DNA from: CAZCJA01 sp964499015
Lineage (GTDB): Bacteria > Elusimicrobiota > Elusimicrobia > F11
Assembly: GCA_964499015.1 (NCBI GenBank)
Contig: CAZCJA010000044.1
Span: 1-18,888, forward strand
Length of the DNA stretch: 18,888 nucleotides
Direction of reading: 5' to 3'
A model generated the notes under the pieces. That model was not told where the DNA came from and ran no database searches. It saw only the letters and a program-made list of their open reading frames with translations. The position numbers and the translations under genes are program-made. Below, piece after piece: positions 8,982 to 15,653 of this stretch. Each line of letters starts with the position of its first letter. The stretch's first letter is position 1.

Positions 8982-9011
8982 GTGGCATTTTAATGACACG
9001 TTCATTACAAT
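8982..9011 (+). promoter_or_regulatory. Candidate promoter (GTGGCA-N18-TACAAT) of the 9018 gene, with a spacer dyad
   Basis: TACAAT at 9006-9011 matches 5/6 of the sigma-70 -10, and GTGGCA at 8982-8987 matches 4/6 of the -35 with an 18-bp spacer. The ATG at 9018 lies only 6 bp past the -10, so transcription would begin at or next to the start codon. A perfect dyad AATGA-N5-TCATT (8992-9006) fills the spacer and touches the -10, a position where a bound repressor would block polymerase. The 76-bp gap after the giant gene shows no convincing terminator, so read-through from upstream is also possible. Confidence 0.5.
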
Positions 9012-9017
9012 AGTCAC

Positions 9018-9860
9018 ATGGGTATTGAGATGGTTCCTCTTCACGATGAACGCAGCCCCGTCCGGGCCCGCTATGACGTACCGGGCTTGGCCCAGCCGGA
9101 GTTCAAAACGTTTCATGTGCCCATGCCGGCCATGTCGATATGGATGATGTCCGTTCCCGCCGGCGCGGCATTGATGCCGTGGTGGAATTACGGCAGCCAC
9201 ATTGAAGACGACTTAAACGCGCTCAACCAAACCTGGAACATTCCCTCTCAACAAAGCCTATTCGACTGTCTCGCGCTCTCGCACCTCACCAAATTTGCCG
9301 GCAACAATTTGTTCGCGATTTTCCCGGGCTGCGTTAAAACCACGGGCTGGGGGAGTTTGCGCCAGTCGGACCGCGAAACCTTCGACCGCGGCCAAGGGTG
9401 CGTGTACCATCTTTTCGGCGCGTTCAACGCCGGCCGTTTCGGCGTCAACTGGGTGCCGTTCTGGCAGCCGCAGAGCCTCGTTAAAAATCCAAATTTCGGC
9501 AGTTTGTGGCGCTTGTTCTCGTCCAACACGGGCGACGAAGCCACCCGCTGCCTCACGTTTTTCTCACTGTCCAATTTGCGCAAACTTCCCGAGATCGTCA
9601 ACTTGTTGATCAACAAGGACGACCAGCGCTCCGAAAAACTGGTGTCGCTTGTTGATTGGTTCGGCGTGTATTCATCGCCGATCGATCCGAAAATGGGAAC
9701 CTGCGCCGCGATTTACACGCAGAAAGCCGAGGTCGTGGACAAACTCGTTTATCTGCAGGCCCATCTTTCCCGGCAAATCTCGGATGCCCAGAAAGATCTG
9801 CAGGCCGAACCGCTCCCTCGCACCGCTTTGCGCATCATGTCCCGCCAAGTCGCCCTGTGA
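9018..9860 (+). CDS. Hypothetical protein, probably translated from a leaderless mRNA
   Basis: A 280-residue protein I do not recognise. It has no signal peptide and no clear membrane helix, so it is probably cytoplasmic. It is rich in Trp, Phe and Pro in the first two thirds (PWWNYGSH near 55-62; NWVPFWQPQSLVKNP near 144-158), has a Cys in each of FDCLALSH, FPGCVKTT and GQGCVYHL, and ends in a helical charged tail. There is no Shine-Dalgarno before the ATG; a TACAAT hexamer sits 6 bp upstream. Its stop overlaps the GTG start of the next gene (GTGA), so the two are translationally coupled and probably share a process with the secreted downstream protein. The ORF is codon-biased like its neighbours, so it is very likely real. 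Confidence 0.8.
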   Translation: MGIEMVPLHDERSPVRARYDVPGLAQPEFKTFHVPMPAMSIWMMSVPAGAALMPWWNYGSHIEDDLNALNQTWNIPSQQSLFDCLALSHLTKFAGNNLFAIFPGCVKTTGWGSLRQSDRETFDRGQGCVYHLFGAFNAGRFGVNWVPFWQPQSLVKNPNFGSLWRLFSSNTGDEATRCLTFFSLSNLRKLPEIVNLLINKDDQRSEKLVSLVDWFGVYSSPIDPKMGTCAAIYTQKAEVVDKLVYLQAHLSRQISDAQKDLQAEPLPRTALRIMSRQVAL

Positions 9861-10777
9861 TCAAGCACGCATTTTTTACCCTTCTCGTTTTAACGGGGTC
9901 GCCGTTTGTTCGGGCAGACGAGCTGGTCCTGCACGAGGGAAAAATAATCAAGGGGAAGATCGTTAATGAGGACGCCTCCGAGATTATGATCCGCCTGGCC
10001 AATAACATGTTTTTGCGCGTCGATAAAAAGAAAATCAAAGACATCGTCCGTGATGAAAAGCCGCCCGCCCGCGCTACCGTCACCATGCAGTCGGTTAATG
10101 CCTCTTCGACGACCGCCGTCTCCACAGCGTCCGTTCCCTCTCCGGTCATCATGACGAAACCCGCCGCTCCCGCGGCGCCGTTAATTTCCAAAACGGGGCC
10201 TAAAAATATTTCGCCGGAATCGGCCACTGTGCGCAAAGAGAAAGGCTCCGGGGCCAGCGTGGAGACAAAGACCGTTGAAACCTACGCTGTCTCCGGCAAA
10301 ACATTCGCCGAGGTTAAACACGCGATTTTCAATCGCGACAGCGGGAAAGGATTTTTGGAAAAAGGCGGACGCATGGCGTCCCAAACCAAGCTGGCGCTTT
10401 CCTGGGACGGTACAGTCCGGGCGGACGCCGGCAAAACAAAGTGGGCCGGACTGGTCTTCGCATCGACGCTTACGATGACGTTCCCGGAGTGGAAGGCGCC
10501 GTCCGCCGTCAACGAGTCGAGCGTCAGGGAGTGGGACGCGTTCATCGATGAACTTCGAGCTCACGACGAGGGCCACGTGGATATTTATCGCGCCGAACTG
10601 CGCGCGCTCAGCGAGACGCTGTCGAATTTGGAGGCCGCAAGCGAAACGGACCTCCGCGAAAAATCAAAAACAATCGTGAAGGAATGGCGCGCCCGCGCTG
10701 AAAAACGCCAAGATGGATATGATCGCCGGACCTCCGCCCGTCGATCTACGGCCGGCAAGCCGCTTCCCCCAAAATAA
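9857..10777 (+). CDS. Secreted DUF922-like protein (putative metalloprotease-like domain with HDEGH motif)
   Basis: The start is GTG at 9857, overlapping the previous stop (GTGA), because a signal peptide follows at once (IKHAFFTLLVLTGSPFVRA); the open frame extends further upstream but overlaps the previous gene. This gives 306 residues. After the signal, residues ~22-66 form a small beta domain (LHEGKIIKGKIVNED...LRVDKKKIKDIVRDE), a pattern common in exported proteins of related phyla. A Ser/Thr/Ala/Pro-rich linker (~66-135) follows. The C-terminal domain (~135-290) resembles DUF922: VSGKTFAEVKHAI, a WDGTVRAD strand, REWDAFIDELRAHDEGH, then a helical charged tail. H236-D237-E238-G239-H240 replaces the usual HExxH, with Asp at the expected catalytic Glu. 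The DUF922 call is from memory of the pattern; enzymatic activity is not established. Confidence 0.75.
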   Translation: MIKHAFFTLLVLTGSPFVRADELVLHEGKIIKGKIVNEDASEIMIRLANNMFLRVDKKKIKDIVRDEKPPARATVTMQSVNASSTTAVSTASVPSPVIMTKPAAPAAPLISKTGPKNISPESATVRKEKGSGASVETKTVETYAVSGKTFAEVKHAIFNRDSGKGFLEKGGRMASQTKLALSWDGTVRADAGKTKWAGLVFASTLTMTFPEWKAPSAVNESSVREWDAFIDELRAHDEGHVDIYRAELRALSETLSNLEAASETDLREKSKTIVKEWRARAEKRQDGYDRRTSARRSTAGKPLPPK

Positions 10778-10810
10778 CAAGCTTGACCCCAGAAGCCTTG
10801 GCGAAGGGCC

Positions 10811-10838
10811 TTGACAGTTTTTTAAAAAGGCGTAATAT
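10811..10838 (+). promoter_or_regulatory. Sigma-70-type promoter of the Tad locus
   Basis: A perfect TTGACA (10811-10816), a 16-bp T/A-rich spacer and TAATAT (10833-10838, 5/6 match) form the best housekeeping promoter in the window. Predicted transcription start is near 10845, giving a leader of about 53 nt before the first tad gene. It begins 33 bp after the DUF922-like gene, so the Tad genes probably form their own operon. Confidence 0.8.
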
Positions 10839-10873
10839 CTAGCCCCTCGACGGAAAACCTCCACTCCTCCCGC

Positions 10874-10893
10874 CGTTCCCCTTCAAAGGAACG
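10874..10893 (+). promoter_or_regulatory. Hairpin burying the ribosome-binding site of the first tad gene
   Basis: CGTTCC (10874-10879) and GGAACG (10888-10893) are perfect 6-bp complements around an 8-base loop. The Shine-Dalgarno AAAGGA (10885-10890, 7 bp before the ATG) is half in the loop and half in the 3' arm, so the fold would hide it. Compare the similar hairpin at 13467-13482. Confidence 0.45.
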
Positions 10894-10897
10894 CTCC

Positions 10898-11311
10898 ATG
10901 ACCAGAACTTGCCGCGGCTCCTCCCTCGTTGAATTCGCGCTTTTATTTCCCCTGGTGATCTTTCTTGTCGCCGGATTATTTTTCACGGTTTTGATCGGCC
11001 TGCGCCAGATCGCGCTCGCGCATGAGGCCCAGCGCATCGCGCGCCGCCTGGCCCTGTCCGCTTTGTCGACCGCCCCCGAATTGGAAGCGCTTGCGTCCGC
11101 GGAAACGGCGCGGCGTTTGGCGCGTCCGACCAATGTTTTGGTGGGACTGCGGCCCGTCCCTGTTGCCGATAAGCGCGTTGCCCGGCGCCTGCCGCGCCGG
11201 CTGGAAATTGTTTCGCTCGAACTCTCACAAAAAATGTCCTTCCTTAACTTTTCACGCGTCGTCCGCGTTTCGGCGGCCGAGGTGCGCGTATCCGCCGAGG
11301 CGGTCCGGTGA
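10898..11311 (+). CDS. tadE: TadE-like minor pseudopilin
   Basis: A 137-residue protein with a class III (type IV pilin-like) N-terminus. MTRTCRG precedes S8, E12 is the conserved Glu at +5 after the predicted G7/S8 cleavage, and residues ~13-36 are one hydrophobic helix (FALLFPLVIFLVAGLFF). The SSLVEFALLFPL block is diagnostic of TadE/TadF pseudopilins, which are processed by the prepilin peptidase TadV and help assemble Flp pili at the inner membrane. The rest is a periplasmic domain of Arg/Ala-rich helix followed by strands. The Shine-Dalgarno AAAGGA is 7 bp upstream and the stop overlaps the next GTG. First gene of the operon, behind the promoter at 10811. Confidence 0.85.
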   Translation: MTRTCRGSSLVEFALLFPLVIFLVAGLFFTVLIGLRQIALAHEAQRIARRLALSALSTAPELEALASAETARRLARPTNVLVGLRPVPVADKRVARRLPRRLEIVSLELSQKMSFLNFSRVVRVSAAEVRVSAEAVR

Positions 11312-12018
11312 ACCGCCGCGGCGCAATTTTTGTCTCCTTTATTTTTGCGGCCGTTTCATTTTTCGTTTTTTTACTCGGGGCGCTGGAGCTGGGGCGGCGC
11401 ATGGTCGCGCACAGCCGGGAACAAACGGTAAGCGATACGGCCGCGTTATCGGCGCTGACGCTGCGCGCAAAGGCCCTCGGTGCGATCGCCGCGCGCTGGA
11501 ACGACGTGGGCCGTGAAATTATTTCAGCCGATGCAGGCGGCGCCTTTGTTCCGCGCGCGCGTTGGAACGCCGCGGCCGCGGCGGCAAGCGATTTGTCCTC
11601 GGCTATTTCCGGTTATCAAGGACGCGTCAGCGCGGTTGTCACCGTGCTAAGCGCAGCGTACGGCGTTTCGCGCGACGAATTGGTTCTGCTCGATGGCGAA
11701 GGAACGCGGATCGGCGTAACCAAGCAAACATTGCCGCTTTGGGACGAACACGGCGACAGCCTGTCATTGCCGGCGGGCTGGTATCGACGCGAATGGCGGA
11801 CGGACGATGGCGGGCACCCGCGGGAACGGCTGGCGTATGAGTTTCGCCGCGGACGATCGCGGTCTGTGCTGCGCTGGGACGTTGATTTGGGTAACGCGGA
11901 CGTCCGCGCATTTGGGAACGGCGGCTACCCGGCGGATTGGTCGGCGGCGCGCGTGGCGGGCCGTCTTGAACCGCACCGATATCCGTTTTACCGCGTCGAA
12001 TTAACGGACGCACCGTGA
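11308..12018 (+). CDS. TadG-like Flp pilus assembly protein (short form)
   Basis: A 236-residue protein starting at GTG 11308, overlapping the tadE stop by 4 bases. The N-terminus NRRGAIFVSFIFAAVSF plus a single membrane helix, followed by LELGRRMVAHSREQTVSDTAALSAL (~27-51), is the pattern of TadG/Flp-assembly N-terminal regions, where the AxSDTAALSA stretch is typical. Unlike its two TadE-like neighbours, the residue at +5 after the Gly is Ser, not Glu, so processing by prepilin peptidase is doubtful. The ~190-residue periplasmic part has no recognised von Willebrand A domain, so it is much shorter than classical TadG. Its stop overlaps the next GTG start. Confidence 0.65.
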   Translation: MNRRGAIFVSFIFAAVSFFVFLLGALELGRRMVAHSREQTVSDTAALSALTLRAKALGAIAARWNDVGREIISADAGGAFVPRARWNAAAAAASDLSSAISGYQGRVSAVVTVLSAAYGVSRDELVLLDGEGTRIGVTKQTLPLWDEHGDSLSLPAGWYRREWRTDDGGHPRERLAYEFRRGRSRSVLRWDVDLGNADVRAFGNGGYPADWSAARVAGRLEPHRYPFYRVELTDAP

Positions 12019-12380
12019 AACCTCGCGGACGATTTCTGGTGGAGTTTGCGGTGGTAAGTGGATTTGCCGGATTATTGTTGTCGGGTTCGGTCACGCTTTT
12101 GCGCGCGCTGCGCGAACGTCAGGCGATGGATGCGGCCGCACGCTTGGGCACGCTTTTGCAACGGCACCGTGGGGTGGCGTCTGAAACCGCGCGGTTCGAA
12201 GCCGCGCGTTATCTGTTCGAGCAAGGCGTTCACGGCGCACGGATCACCGTGGGGCGCTACACGGACACAAGCGCGTCGCGCTTTTACGATTTGGCCGTTA
12301 CAAGGGTTGAAAAAGAAACAACGGGCTTCCCTCCGGTCCACATTGTCGCGGACGTGGTCTGCGAGCGGGAGGAAGAATGA
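12015..12380 (+). CDS. Second TadE/TadF-like minor pseudopilin
   Basis: A 121-residue protein starting at GTG 12015 (GTGA overlap). The N-terminus MKPRG then RFLVEF has Glu at +5 after the predicted G5/R6 cleavage, followed by one hydrophobic segment (AVVSGFAGLLLSGSVTLL, ~12-29). This is the pseudopilin layout and matches the first gene of the operon in size and organisation, so the pair probably plays the TadE/TadF roles. Most of the protein is a predicted periplasmic domain. The stop overlaps the cpaB start (ATGA). Confidence 0.7.
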   Translation: MKPRGRFLVEFAVVSGFAGLLLSGSVTLLRALRERQAMDAAARLGTLLQRHRGVASETARFEAARYLFEQGVHGARITVGRYTDTSASRFYDLAVTRVEKETTGFPPVHIVADVVCEREEE

Positions 12381-13090
12381 AAACGTCACAGAAGCTAATG
12401 GTTTGCGTTGGAGCGGGAGTGTTGATCACAATGGCCGTGTTCCTTTATTTAAAGGAAACCGAGCGCAAAATTCACGCCCAGCAAAAGATGGGCAAAGCGC
12501 TGATCGCCCGGCGCTACGTCGCGGCGGGAAAAATCGTGAATACGGACGATGTGGAGGAGCGCGCCGTTCCGGAGGCCTATATCCAGCCCATGGCGTTGAA
12601 CACCCTCAAAGGCGAGCCGGTCCGCGCGCGGCGCGGTCTAATCAAGGGCGAGCAGATCACGCGCACCAATGTGTACGAAGAAGGCGCGCTCTTGGGGTTG
12701 GGCTGGACGCTCGCCGTCGGTGAAACCGCCGTGTCCACGCGCTTGCCGGTGGAGCGCGCGGCGGGCGGGCACATTCAGCCGGGAGACCGCGTCGACGTCC
12801 TGTGCGCGCTCGACCGCCAGCCCGGTTGGGATGAACCAGCGGCGTTTGCGCTGTTGTCGCGGGCGCGCGTGGTGGCGGTGAACGATAAAGTTCTCGATGC
12901 GCCCGCAGAAAATACGGCAAGGGAAGTGTCAAACGAAACAATCTTAGTTACACTTGTGCTGCCGCTGGAATCGGCCATACGGCTTGCGCTGGCGGAAGAA
13001 AGGGGGACGATTTCGCTTGCGTTGACATCTCCTCTGGACACTGGCCCGCGCGCCGTTAATGCCGTGACGCTGCGGAGCTTTAAAAAGTGA
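12377..13090 (+). CDS. cpaB: CpaB/RcpC-type Flp pilus assembly protein (SAF domain)
   Basis: A 237-residue protein with an N-terminal membrane anchor (~7-25), a SAF domain (~42-100: LIARRYVAAGKIVNTDDVEE, IQPMALNTLKGEPVRARRGL, IKGEQITRTNV), and the RcpC region beginning VSTRLPVERAAGGHIQPGDR VDV near 117-137. CpaB is a periplasmic partner of the CpaC secretin in the Tad outer-membrane channel. No secretin gene follows, although cpaC/rcpA is the usual neighbour. ATGA overlap with the upstream pseudopilin. The family call is strong. Confidence 0.88.
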   Translation: MKTSQKLMVCVGAGVLITMAVFLYLKETERKIHAQQKMGKALIARRYVAAGKIVNTDDVEERAVPEAYIQPMALNTLKGEPVRARRGLIKGEQITRTNVYEEGALLGLGWTLAVGETAVSTRLPVERAAGGHIQPGDRVDVLCALDRQPGWDEPAAFALLSRARVVAVNDKVLDAPAENTAREVSNETILVTLVLPLESAIRLALAEERGTISLALTSPLDTGPRAVNAVTLRSFKK

Positions 13091-13096
13091 CGCCAA

Positions 13097-13429
13097 ATGA
13101 AAAAACAAGATATTCGCTGCCCCTTTTGCCACGCCCTTAACCCGGCGACCGCTTATGTGTGCATTAAGTGCTTTAAAGTCATAAGCGACAGCTACAAAGT
13201 TCCGTTCTGGAAAATTCAGGTGTCGTCTTTCGGCGGAACGCTCATTATTTGCGCCGTGGCCTTTACAGTTCTGGTTTATTTCCTTGGTTATTGGCTGGAT
13301 TCCGTGGAAGGCGAAATCGACGTCAGCGTCCGCACCACGGAATACAACGTGTCGGTCGCCGCCGAAAAAACGAAAAAAGATTTTAATGTCGATATCACGA
13401 CGGGCCCTCCTCTCGCCGCCCCGAAATAA
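13097..13429 (+). CDS. Zinc-ribbon single-pass membrane protein in the Tad operon
   Basis: A 110-residue protein with two CxxC knuckles (CPFC at 8-11, CIKC at 26-29) forming a small N-terminal zinc ribbon. A single membrane helix (~46-66) and a ~45-residue tail rich in Val, Thr and charged residues follow. The ribbon should lie in the cytoplasm and the tail in the periplasm. It starts 6 bp after the cpaB stop, with no good Shine-Dalgarno, so translation probably depends on cpaB. I do not recognise it as a standard Tad component; its place between cpaB and the ATPase suggests an accessory or regulatory part of this lineage's machine. Confidence 0.75.
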   Translation: MKKQDIRCPFCHALNPATAYVCIKCFKVISDSYKVPFWKIQVSSFGGTLIICAVAFTVLVYFLGYWLDSVEGEIDVSVRTTEYNVSVAAEKTKKDFNVDITTGPPLAAPK

Positions 13430-13466
13430 AACACCCTTCTAAACCCTCCGATCCGGTCGCCCTCCC

Positions 13467-13482
13467 GATTCCATAAGGAATC
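13467..13482 (+). promoter_or_regulatory. Hairpin burying the ribosome-binding site of the ATPase gene
   Basis: GATTCC (13467-13472) and GGAATC (13477-13482) are perfect complements around the tetraloop ATAA. The Shine-Dalgarno AAGGA (13475-13479), 6 bp before the ATG at 13486, is mostly inside the 3' arm. It sits in the longest gap (56 bp) inside the Tad operon, just before its motor ATPase. Confidence 0.45.
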
Positions 13483-13485
13483 CAT

Positions 13486-15078
13486 ATGCTTTCGTTTGTT
13501 TTTATTCCGGCTCTTTCGGGGGCTGGCCAAGCCGCTCTTTACCGCTCGATCGTTCATGAGTTAAAGCGTGCTGCCCCGCACGTGAAAGATGGGATGGAGT
13601 TCATCTGCGGGGAAGATTTTTCCGAAGATCGCGACGCCGCCCATGTGTCAGCCGCCGTGGCGATCGCGCCGACGCGTGAAAGCATCGTTCACGCCCGCGC
13701 GCGGCGCGCCCGCTTGATCGGGCGCGGTGTGCCACCGGGCCGGATCCTTTGTTTATTGGTGGACGAAAGGTTGCCGGCGGGTTTGCCCACTACCGTCGTG
13801 CGCGAACAAATCGGCGAACTGACGGCGGTGTTGCCGTATGACCCGTATTTCGTCACGCGTATCGAGAACGAGGGAACGACGTTTCAAAACGTCAAACCAA
13901 AATCCGCCGCGGCAAAGGCCGTCAAAACGCTGGCGGCCGCTTTGCTCGCGCCGCCGGGCTCCGTGGAGAACGCGCGCCCGCAGGAATGGGCGGTCTCGCT
14001 TGAAAAAAGAGCGATCGAGCACATCTGGAGCGCTCTCGCTCGCGCGGACCACGTGCGCTCGGCCTCCAACGCGCAGTTGGAAGCCTTGATCGAAAATGAA
14101 TTCACGGCCGCGCTGGCGGCGTTAAACGGGCATCATTCGCGCGACGTGATCGACGCCGCTCGCCAGAACGTCAAAGATCATGTGATGGGCTTGGGGCCGT
14201 TGCAGAAAATCATGCGCGACCCGCTGATCACCGAGGTGATGGTGAATGGGGAGGCGGACATCTATGTCGAGCGCGACGGGCGCGTGCACAAAACGCCGGA
14301 GGCGTTCAGTAGCCGGGCTCAGCTCCTGACGGTTATCGACCGCGTCGTCTCAAGCGGCGGCCGCCGGGTCGACACCTCGTCGCCGTTGTGCGACGCGCGA
14401 TTGCCCGACGGATCGCGGGTTAACGTGGTTCTGCCGCCGGTTTCACTGGCCGGGCCGCTCCTGACCATCCGACGTTTCCGGGAGAACATGCTGTCGCTTG
14501 ATGATTTGGCGAAAAAAGGAACGTTAAGCGCGGCCGACGGGAGAAAACTTGTTGAATGCGTGTGCGCGCGCAAGAACATCGTTGTCGCGGGCAATTCCGG
14601 CTCGGGAAAAACGACACTCCTCAATATCCTGTCGAGTTTCATCAATCCGTCGGAACGCATCATCACGATCGAAGATTCCGCGGAACTCAAACTCCAGCAG
14701 CCCCACGTGGTGCGTTTGGAAACGCGTTCTAAAAACGCCGACGGCATAGGCGCGATCGGTGTCAGCGACCTGGTCGTGAACGCGCTGCGCATGCGGCCCG
14801 ACCGCCTTATTGTCGGCGAATGCCGCGGCGCCGAAGTGATTCCCATGCTGCAAGCAATGAACACGGGCCACGATGGATCGATGACGACCATTCACGCCAA
14901 TTCCGCCGCCGACGCGCTTAACCGTCTGGAATCCATGGTTTTGATCGGCGCCCCGCAGTGGCCGGTGGAGGTGGCACGTGAGCAGATCCGACGCGCAATC
15001 GATGTGATCGTTTATCTCAAACGGGAAGGGCCGCGGCGCGTATTGCAAGAGATTCGCGACGTGGAGGAACTTGTATGA
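13486..15078 (+). CDS. cpaF: Tad/Flp pilus assembly ATPase (CpaF/TadA) with N-terminal degenerate CpaE/TadZ-like domain
   Basis: A 530-residue protein. Residues ~225-528 are a canonical secretion ATPase of the CpaF/TadA (GspE/VirB11) family that powers pilus assembly at the inner membrane: N-domain block MGLGPLQKIMRDPLITEVMV, Walker A GNSGSGKTT (369-377, K375), Asp-box IEDSAELKLQQPHVV, Walker B region DRLIVGE (439-445), and His-box GHDGSMTTIHAN (461-472). Residues 1-~160 instead resemble a MinD/CpaE fold: FVFIPALSGAGQAAL at the P-loop position (Lys and Thr replaced), AIAPTRESIVHARARRARLI, a strand RILCLLVDE, then LPYDPYFVTRIENEGTTFQ. It therefore looks like a CpaE/TadZ localisation domain that has lost its nucleotide site and is fused to the motor. 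The ATG at 13486 is chosen for its Shine-Dalgarno AAGGA. ATGA overlap with tadB. Confidence 0.92.
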   Translation: MLSFVFIPALSGAGQAALYRSIVHELKRAAPHVKDGMEFICGEDFSEDRDAAHVSAAVAIAPTRESIVHARARRARLIGRGVPPGRILCLLVDERLPAGLPTTVVREQIGELTAVLPYDPYFVTRIENEGTTFQNVKPKSAAAKAVKTLAAALLAPPGSVENARPQEWAVSLEKRAIEHIWSALARADHVRSASNAQLEALIENEFTAALAALNGHHSRDVIDAARQNVKDHVMGLGPLQKIMRDPLITEVMVNGEADIYVERDGRVHKTPEAFSSRAQLLTVIDRVVSSGGRRVDTSSPLCDARLPDGSRVNVVLPPVSLAGPLLTIRRFRENMLSLDDLAKKGTLSAADGRKLVECVCARKNIVVAGNSGSGKTTLLNILSSFINPSERIITIEDSAELKLQQPHVVRLETRSKNADGIGAIGVSDLVVNALRMRPDRLIVGECRGAEVIPMLQAMNTGHDGSMTTIHANSAADALNRLESMVLIGAPQWPVEVAREQIRRAIDVIVYLKREGPRRVLQEIRDVEELV

Positions 15079-15653
15079 AAGCGCTGAAAGCGTTATGCGG
15101 CACTCTCAGCAAACACACGGAAGAGAAAAAAGCGTTCGCGGCCTGGCCAAGCGCGCTGTTTCTGCTGGCGGGAGCGCTGCGCGCCGGGCTGCCGCTGCCG
15201 GATGCCCTGGGCATTATGGCCAGCGAAGCCCCCGAACCTCTGCGGCGCCGGCTTGTCGCGCGCGCGGCGTCTGCCGGCGATTGGGCGCCGATCCATGAAC
15301 GCATCGAGCGTCTTTTTTGCGAAGCGGACTTAGCGTTGCCCAAAGCGATCCTTTTGTTTTCTCATGAATCCGGCGGCAATATGGCTCAGTTGCTCGAAAC
15401 CTGCGCAGACTTAATGGAGAAGAAGCGCGAGTTGGCCGAGAAAGCGGCGGCGCTGACGGCCGAAGGTCGCATGTCGGCGTGGGTGGTGGGGGCCAGCCCG
15501 TTCACGCTGCTGCTGCTTCTTGCGGTCATCGCGCCGGACTTTGTCCGGCCGCTGTTCGCGCTGAAAGCGGGCCGGCTGCTCCTGGCGTTGGTCGTGCTTT
15601 TGGTGGCAGCAGGGCTATATCTGGTGGCGCGCGCGGTGCGCGTCGAGCCATGA
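15075..15653 (+). CDS. tadB: TadB-like inner-membrane platform protein
   Basis: A 192-residue protein with a type II secretion F (T2SF) core: FLLAGALRAGLPLPDALGIM (~29-48), ILLFSHESGGNMAQLLETCADLMEKK (~96-121), then two C-terminal membrane helices (~137-156 and ~164-185). TadB and TadC form the membrane platform on which the CpaF motor acts. It is shorter than typical TadB (~300 residues) because the N-terminal membrane helices are missing; the protein starts almost directly with the cytoplasmic domain. ATGA overlaps couple it to the ATPase upstream and tadC downstream. Confidence 0.85.
   Translation: MKALKALCGTLSKHTEEKKAFAAWPSALFLLAGALRAGLPLPDALGIMASEAPEPLRRRLVARAASAGDWAPIHERIERLFCEADLALPKAILLFSHESGGNMAQLLETCADLMEKKRELAEKAAALTAEGRMSAWVVGASPFTLLLLLAVIAPDFVRPLFALKAGRLLLALVVLLVAAGLYLVARAVRVEP

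Noticed and set aside
8971..8987. Sigma-54-like TGGCAC...GTGGCA upstream of the 9018 gene
   Set aside because: The GG-to-GC spacing is one base too long for a -24/-12 promoter, and a TACAAT -10 fits better.
9656..9856. Upstream extension of the DUF922-like gene to 9656
   Set aside because: It would overlap the preceding gene by about 200 bp and bury the clear signal peptide that starts at GTG 9857.
15479..15649. Upstream extension of tadC to 15479
   Set aside because: This part is the out-of-frame shadow of tadB; the ATGA overlap at 15650 and the following membrane helix fix the start.
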